Below are positions 58,766 through 64,000 of a stretch of DNA of 64,000 bases, piece after piece (position 1 is the first letter of the stretch; every line of letters starts with the position of its first letter). The translations under genes were made by a program, and so were the position numbers. Source of the stretch: Christiangramia gaetbulicola (GTDB taxonomy: Bacteria > Bacteroidota > Bacteroidia > Flavobacteriales > Flavobacteriaceae); assembly GCF_003054225.1 (NCBI RefSeq), contig NZ_QBKQ01000002.1, positions 124,001 to 188,000 on the forward strand, in the 5' to 3' direction. The notes under the pieces were generated by a model. The model was not told the DNA's origin, did not search any database, and saw only the letters and a program-made list of their open reading frames with translations.

Positions 58766-59749
58766 TCATGGGATTAGGAGAACTTTACTGGAACTTTGAC
58801 CTGTTTCCAGATATTCATGAGCTTTTCTGCCTTCAGATAGCTTGAATTTTACTGGATCCTTGATTTTTAAATTTCCCTGTTCGATCATATCAAAAAGGAT
58901 ATTTGATCTTTTTATTCTTTCTTCTGAAGATTTTAAATAACCCCACAAGTCTCCGCCTGTTAGTGTTTTACTGCTATCCATTAGCATTCTTGGATCTACC
59001 TTTTTGGGGTCACCGCCACTCATACCATAAAAAACAACCGTCCCTGTTTCTCTCGTGACATCAAAACTATCCATCAGGGTAATTCCAACACTATCATATA
59101 CAACATCCACTCCCTGTGGCCCTGCGATCTCAAAGACCCTATTCTTCCAAGTTTCATCAAGAATGAGCGCATACTCTGCTCCAGAATTTAATATGGTATT
59201 TAATTTATCCTCATTTCTGGTTAGACCAATTACATGGCCTCCTTTAAAATTAATGATCTGGGAAAGAATTTGTCCAACCCCGCCCGAGGCTGCATGAACC
59301 AAAACACATTCATCTGCAGAAATCGCATAAGAATCATTTGCCAGGTAATGTGCCGTGAGTCCCTGCAACATTATAGATGCTGCAGTTTCAAAACTTATAG
59401 AGTCTCTAAGAGGGACTACATGCTCTTCTGGCACCACAATGTATTCGGCATTAGCAAAGGGAACATCAGCAAATGCGATCCTTTGTCCAACCTTAAATCT
59501 TTCAGATTTTGACTCCACGATAACTCCGGCGGCTTCATATCCCGGAATGTAAGGCGGTTTTCCCTTTAGATGATAATTTCCTTTTCTTCGGTATATATCT
59601 GCATAATTGAGTCCGATAGCTTTGGTTTCTATAAGAACTTCATTTTTCGAAGGAACGGGTCTTTCAACCTCAATATATTCCATTACTTCAGGTCCTCCAA
59701 AATTAGAAAATGTTAGAGCCTTCATCTTCTTATTCATCATACTCAACAA
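58766..59749 (-). CDS. Zinc-independent quinone oxidoreductase-like MDR
   Basis: A 327-residue medium-chain dehydrogenase of the quinone oxidoreductase group: GLNYADIYRRKGNY, VHAASGGVGQILSQI (NADPH loop) and no structural or catalytic zinc cysteines. It reduces quinones or enones with NADPH. The true start is probably one of the Mets in MLSMMNKKMKALTF; MKALTF (59725) is the conserved one. The aldo/keto reductase stop lies five bases upstream of 59749. Confidence 0.88.
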   Translation of the reverse strand: MLSMMNKKMKALTFSNFGGPEVMEYIEVERPVPSKNEVLIETKAIGLNYADIYRRKGNYHLKGKPPYIPGYEAAGVIVESKSERFKVGQRIAFADVPFANAEYIVVPEEHVVPLRDSISFETAASIMLQGLTAHYLANDSYAISADECVLVHAASGGVGQILSQIINFKGGHVIGLTRNEDKLNTILNSGAEYALILDETWKNRVFEIAGPQGVDVVYDSVGITLMDSFDVTRETGTVVFYGMSGGDPKKVDPRMLMDSSKTLTGGDLWGYLKSSEERIKRSNILFDMIEQGNLKIKDPVKFKLSEGRKAHEYLETGQSSSKVLLIP

Positions 59750-59754
59750 CTATT

Positions 59755-60753
59755 TTAATAACCTAAAATGCTATCTATTTTTTCTATTTCTTCTTTGCTG
59801 AATTCAATATTCTTGATGGCCTCGATATTGTCTTGCAGCTGTGAAACTTTACTTACTCCAACCAGGACCGAAGTGACCCTGTGATCTTTAAGCAACCAGG
59901 CAACAGCCATTTGAGCAAGGCTTTGACCTCTGGAATCTGCAATTTCATTTAGTTTCTGGATCTTTTCTACCAGGTCATCTGTGATCTGGGATTTATCCAG
60001 GTAACTTCCTTCGGTAGCGGCTCTGGAACCTTCCGGAATCCCGTGAAGATATTTAGAAGTAAGAATTCCCTGTTCCAGCGGAGAGAATACAATACTTCCT
60101 AAACCGACTGATTCTAGCGTATCCAGCAATCCATCTTCAACCCAGCGATCCATCATATTATATCTTGGCTGATGGATCAGGAACGGGGTACCCAGCTCTT
60201 TCAATATTTTAGCAGCCTTAGCCGTGTCTTCGGCATTATATTGTGAAACCCCCACATATAAGGCCTTTCCTTGTCTAACAATTTGATCCAGAGCTCCCAT
60301 GGTTTCTTCCAAAGGAGTGTCAGGATCTGGTCTATGGTGATAGAAAATGTCTACATAATCCATCCCCATTCTTTGTAAAGACTGATCAAGGCTGGCTATA
60401 AGATATTTTCTAGATCCAAAATTGCCATAAGGACCAGGCCACATATCCCAGCCCGCTTTGGTAGAAATGATTAGCTCATCTCTATACTTTTTAAAATCTT
60501 GCTGGAAGATCTTTCCAAAATTCTTTTCAGCTGTACCATAAGGAGGTCCATAGTTATTTGCCAGGTCGAAATGAGTGATACCATTATCAAAGGCAGTTCT
60601 TAAAATATTCCTGGCATTTTCAAAGTCATCATTATCCCCGAAATTGTGCCAAAGACCGAGAGAGAGAAGTGGTAGCTTAATTCCGCTTTTACCACATCGT
60701 CTATACTGCATTTTGTCATATCTATTTTCTGATGCCTTATATTCCATTTTCAA
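59755..60753 (-). CDS. Aldo/keto reductase (YghZ/GPR type)
   Basis: A 332-residue AKR, closest to L-glyceraldehyde 3-phosphate reductase (YghZ). The tetrad is visible as THFDLANNYG (Asp, Tyr), LIISTKAGWD (Lys) and IFYHHRPDP (His). The NADPH site VLVGVSKVSQLQDNI is at the C-terminus. It probably detoxifies methylglyoxal or related aldehydes. First gene of the minus-strand pair with the quinone oxidoreductase. Confidence 0.92.
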   Translation of the reverse strand: MKMEYKASENRYDKMQYRRCGKSGIKLPLLSLGLWHNFGDNDDFENARNILRTAFDNGITHFDLANNYGPPYGTAEKNFGKIFQQDFKKYRDELIISTKAGWDMWPGPYGNFGSRKYLIASLDQSLQRMGMDYVDIFYHHRPDPDTPLEETMGALDQIVRQGKALYVGVSQYNAEDTAKAAKILKELGTPFLIHQPRYNMMDRWVEDGLLDTLESVGLGSIVFSPLEQGILTSKYLHGIPEGSRAATEGSYLDKSQITDDLVEKIQKLNEIADSRGQSLAQMAVAWLLKDHRVTSVLVGVSKVSQLQDNIEAIKNIEFSKEEIEKIDSILGY

Positions 60754-60865
60754 TAATTTTAAAGGATAATTTTATCAAGTTCGAAGATAAAATTTTATAA
60801 TTTTTATATGTATTAATATTTTTATAAGTTTAGCGTCCTTTCAAAATCCTGGAAGGCTTTATTTT

Positions 60866-61597
60866 ATGAAAATAGCCCCCATTTTATTCAGTTTTCTGTT
60901 TTTTCAGTTTTATACGGTATATTCTCAGCAAGCCGAAACGAAAAAGAATCTTTACAATTTACATGATTCTGTTATTGGATATCAAAACCTGCCTTTAATT
61001 AATGGTGTTGAACTAATCGAGAAATACAGGACCATTAATGATAAACACCAATTTTTTAAGGATCGGGATTTTCTTGATGGAACTTTAAATTATGATGGGC
61101 AAACATATTATGATGTACAGCTTAAATATGATATTTTTCGTGACCTGTTATTTATAAAACTTGAAGATAATTCCGGAACCAGGATGATGGAATTGATCAA
61201 GGAGAAAGTGAAAAGTTTTAAGATACAGGAGCATACTTTCGGAAAGCTGGAATTTACAAATGCTGGTTTTAATTCTGGGTTTTATGAAGTAATTCTTGAT
61301 ATAGATAACCTGAAAATATATAAAAAAAGGAGCTTAAAGCCAGCGGAAAAAAGGGATATGAAAATTCTCTATTATGAATTTGAAAAACAGGAAGATGAGT
61401 ATATTTTTTATAAGCCGGGAACAGGTTTTTTTGAACCAAAATCCTCTGTGCTTAATTCAAAATTCCCATCCTGTTCTACAGAGATAAAGCAATATTCCAG
61501 TACTAACAAAAATACAAGACAAAATTCCACAGATCTTTATATGATAGGCCTTGGCAGATTATTAAATAAGATTGATTGTTCTGATTCCAGCTATTAA
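60866..61597 (+). CDS. Secreted protein of unknown function before the TonB receptor
   Basis: A 243-residue protein with signal peptide (APILFSFLFFQFYTVYSQQA). The mature part is mixed alpha/beta with GTLNYDGQTYYDVQLKYDIFRDLL and C-terminal Cys residues (FPSCSTE, NKIDCSD). No domain recognised. Its stop is followed after one base by the ATG of the TonB-dependent receptor, so the two must be translated together and probably work on the same substrate or signal. Confidence 0.72.
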   Translation: MKIAPILFSFLFFQFYTVYSQQAETKKNLYNLHDSVIGYQNLPLINGVELIEKYRTINDKHQFFKDRDFLDGTLNYDGQTYYDVQLKYDIFRDLLFIKLEDNSGTRMMELIKEKVKSFKIQEHTFGKLEFTNAGFNSGFYEVILDIDNLKIYKKRSLKPAEKRDMKILYYEFEKQEDEYIFYKPGTGFFEPKSSVLNSKFPSCSTEIKQYSSTNKNTRQNSTDLYMIGLGRLLNKIDCSDSSY

Positions 61598-61598
61598 T

Positions 61599-64000
61599 AT
61601 GAAGAGATTTTTACTGCTACTTTTTCTCAGTCTGCATACTTTAGTATTCTCACAAAATGATGATAAGGTTACGATCGATGTTCAGGATAAGACCATCGAG
61701 GAAGTATTCGAAATAATTGAAAGTAACACTAATTACAGGTTTTATTTCATTAAAGATTGGATTCCGGAAAAAAGACTTAGCGGCAATTTCGAAAATGCCA
61801 AAATAGAAACTATTCTTAATGCAGTTTTAGATGAAACCGTTTTAAATTACTTTTTGCTGGATGAAAAAGTGATCATCACTGAAAATAGCATCATTTATAA
61901 TGATTTTTCTAACGGCTTCTTTGAAAATAAATCTTTGCCAAATGAGATCGCACTCGAGCAGGACGAGACAGAGGAAAAAGCTCCAATATTCTATGAATCT
62001 ACCAATGAGAAAATTGAAACCGTTAAGATTGGTAGGGAAACAGGGACCTTAAGTAAAAGAAAGTTTGTTATAAAAGGAAGGATCACCGAAAAGGAAACCA
62101 ATGCTCCTTTATCTAATGTGGCCATTATTTTAGGGGATGGGCAAACCGGTACCGTTTCAGATATCGATGGATACTATTCTCTTGAGCTCCCCCAGGGAAT
62201 TCATATGCTTACAACCCGTTCTATGGGGAATACCAGTGTTACGAAAAGGGTGATCATCTACAATAACGGGGAATTGAATTTTAATCTGGGCCAGAATCTC
62301 GAGATGTTGAACGAGGTGGTAATTGAATCTGAATCTGATAAGAACGTCAGACAGGCTTTCGCAGGAGTATCTCAAATTAAAGCCCAGGAGATCAAAACGA
62401 TTCCGCTGGTTCTTGGAGAAAGAGACCTTCTTAAAGTTGCTGCCACTTTACCTGGTATTTCCAAGGCAGGTGAGGGGTCTTCAGGATACAACGTTAGAGG
62501 AGGTAGAGCAGATCAAAATCTTATTCTGTTAGACGATGCGGTAATTTATAATCCAAATCATTTCTTTGGAATATTTTCAGCCTTGAATCCTTTTACCACT
62601 GGAGTGGTTGATATCTATAAAGGTACTATCCCTGCCAAATACGGTGGGCGGCTATCCTCAGTGATCGATATTAAAACGAAGAACGGAAACTCACGAGAGT
62701 TTTCAGGAGAAGGATCAATTGGGCCCGTTACCGGAAATCTAAGCCTGGAAGTTCCTGTTGTTAAAGAAAAGTCCTCGTTGGTTCTTGGTGCCAGGGCAAC
62801 TTATTCAGACTGGATATTGAACAGTCTTGATGAAGAGTCTCTTAAAAACAGTGAAGCTTCATTTTATGATGTTATTGCGAAATATAATCACCAGATCGAT
62901 GCCAAAAATGAACTTAATTTTACGGCATACTTAAGTAGTGATAGATTCAGTATAACTTCAGATTCCCTTTTTGCCTATAAGAACCGTATGTTCTCTGTTT
63001 CTTATGAAAAAGAGTTCAATCGCGATCTAACTGGTTCCCTGATACTTTCAAATAGTAATTATGAGTTCAATATCGATTATGATAGTGATTTCAATAACAA
63101 TTTTAAATCAGGTTTCAGCATTAATGATTTTCAACTGCAGGCAATTTTAGATCATAGAATTTCTTCAGATCATACCCTTAATTATGGGATCTCTTCAAAA
63201 TTCTATTCCTTGATTCCTGGTATTATCGATCCCCTTGGTGATGACTCTCTTATAGAAAGTAGGGAACTGGCCAAAGAAAAAGGATTGGAGTCGGCAATTT
63301 TTATTTCAGACGATTTCGAAATCTCACCGGACTTTACTATTAACGGCGGATTGAGATTTTCGGTCTTTAATGCTCTTGGTCCAGATGAAGTAAACATATA
63401 TGATCCGGGACAACCTAGAACTGAAGCCAGTGTTATTTCTACCGAGAACTATGCTAATAATGAGGTCGTGAAGACTTATTCAGGGTTGGAATACAGGTTG
63501 ACAGGCCGTTATTCAATTCTGGATGATCTGTCTATTAAAGGTGGGTATAGTACAACCTACCAGTATATTCATACCCTATCTAATAATACTACGGTTTCTC
63601 CCACAGATATTTACAAGCTTTCAGATTTTAATGTTGAACCTCAAAAAGCAACTCAGTATTCATTAGGTGTTTTTAAGAACTTCAATGAGAACATGTATGA
63701 GTTAAGCCTGGAAGGTTATTTCAAGCAAACTGAAGGTATTATTGATTTTAAGACCGGGGCGACACTATTTCTGAATGAGAATATAGAAACCGAGATCCTT
63801 GATGGGGAAGGTCAGTCTTATGGGATTGAAGTTCTTCTAAGAAAGAACCTGGGCGATCTTAATGGTTGGTTAGGTTATACCTATTCCAGGTCCTTGATAA
63901 AGTTGGACAGTCCTTTTGAATCCGAGGTGATAAATAATGGTGAATATTTTCCTTCTAATTTTGACAAGCCCCATGATTTTAGTGCGGTGCTTAATTATAA
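61599..64000 (+). CDS. TonB-dependent receptor with STN and carboxypeptidase-regulatory domains (cut by window end)
   Basis: From ATG 61599 an open frame runs to the window end (800 codons, 3' part missing). Signal peptide (FLLLLFLSLHTLVFSQ), a secretin/TonB short N-terminal (STN) domain about residues 22-90 (DVQDKTIEEVFEIIE), a CarboxypepD-reg-like domain about 150-225 (GRITEKETNAPLSNVAI, SDIDGYYSLELP), a plug about 240-340 (RGGRADQNLILLDDAV), then barrel strands. It imports a large substrate through the outer membrane. STN domains usually talk to FecR-type anti-sigma factors, none of which is in the window. Confidence 0.93.
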   Translation, partial: MKRFLLLLFLSLHTLVFSQNDDKVTIDVQDKTIEEVFEIIESNTNYRFYFIKDWIPEKRLSGNFENAKIETILNAVLDETVLNYFLLDEKVIITENSIIYNDFSNGFFENKSLPNEIALEQDETEEKAPIFYESTNEKIETVKIGRETGTLSKRKFVIKGRITEKETNAPLSNVAIILGDGQTGTVSDIDGYYSLELPQGIHMLTTRSMGNTSVTKRVIIYNNGELNFNLGQNLEMLNEVVIESESDKNVRQAFAGVSQIKAQEIKTIPLVLGERDLLKVAATLPGISKAGEGSSGYNVRGGRADQNLILLDDAVIYNPNHFFGIFSALNPFTTGVVDIYKGTIPAKYGGRLSSVIDIKTKNGNSREFSGEGSIGPVTGNLSLEVPVVKEKSSLVLGARATYSDWILNSLDEESLKNSEASFYDVIAKYNHQIDAKNELNFTAYLSSDRFSITSDSLFAYKNRMFSVSYEKEFNRDLTGSLILSNSNYEFNIDYDSDFNNNFKSGFSINDFQLQAILDHRISSDHTLNYGISSKFYSLIPGIIDPLGDDSLIESRELAKEKGLESAIFISDDFEISPDFTINGGLRFSVFNALGPDEVNIYDPGQPRTEASVISTENYANNEVVKTYSGLEYRLTGRYSILDDLSIKGGYSTTYQYIHTLSNNTTVSPTDIYKLSDFNVEPQKATQYSLGVFKNFNENMYELSLEGYFKQTEGIIDFKTGATLFLNENIETEILDGEGQSYGIEVLLRKNLGDLNGWLGYTYSRSLIKLDSPFESEVINNGEYFPSNFDKPHDFSAVLNY

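Overview
The window is chromosomal DNA of a low-GC Gram-negative bacterium of the family Flavobacteriaceae (Bacteroidota), most like the marine Gramella/Christiangramia group. The evidence is a LpxC-FabZ fusion, a PorX-type regulator of type IX secretion, bifunctional HisB, a STN/CarboxypepD-reg TonB-dependent receptor, many promoters of the Bacteroidota form TAnnTTTG, and an almost complete lack of Shine-Dalgarno sequences. There is no rRNA, CRISPR array, phage or transposase. The gene order looks like a stable core chromosome with one accessory-looking envelope cluster.

Layout. 1-8.1 kb: the start of uvrA (minus strand), an ECF-type sigma factor behind a strongly structured leader, a 50-residue protein, nth without its iron-sulphur cysteines, bcp, then a minus-strand group with an ald-linked small membrane protein, ald, a secreted peptide overlapping a membrane protein, tsaE and porX. 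8.2-18.0 kb: an HD-domain phosphohydrolase, the lipid A operon lpxD-lpxC/fabZ-lpxA-efp-lpxD paralogue, a SnoaL protein, a BlaI/M56 regulatory pair with two operator-promoter modules, and sucD. 18.1-22.9 kb: a glycerophosphodiesterase, fabG, a VWA membrane protein and a prohibitin-like protein.

22.9-30.5 kb is the complete histidine operon hisGDCBHAF(IE). It is preceded by a leader peptide with four consecutive His codons and a rho-independent attenuator, and it is interrupted by two copies of an intergenic palindromic repeat. 30.6-45.8 kb is mixed housekeeping: NTF2-like lipoprotein, pirin, NYN/LOTUS protein, a baeRF-like protein, CDF transporter, TSUP permease, an abutting GNAT/DUF1853/GyrI-like group, a S9 dipeptidyl peptidase, a TruA-like pseudouridine synthase, RecQ, CorA, a lactonase and a small lipoprotein.

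45.8-52.3 kb holds the most accessory-looking block: five tightly packed minus-strand genes (DUF6134-like, CPBP protease-like, epimerase, SDR, outer-membrane barrel) behind two tandem, paralogous membrane-bound AraC regulators, with a 16-bp perfect palindrome between regulators and operon. 52.4-58.7 kb contains a decayed gene tail, a sugar-nucleotide epimerase, a polyprenyl-phosphate-type glycosyltransferase, tRNA-Arg(TCT), and a LAB_N / ArnT-like GT39 / mannose-6-phosphate isomerase set that probably works on lipid-linked sugars. 58.8-64 kb has two oxidoreductases, a secreted protein of unknown function and a TonB-dependent receptor cut by the window end.

Candidates for undescribed biology are the folded leader of the sigma factor, the AraC-AraC-envelope operon, the BlaI/M56 pair whose sensor carries a proline-rich linker and long charged coiled coil, and the His attenuator in a Bacteroidota context. 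All functional statements are from sequence reading only; no database search was run.
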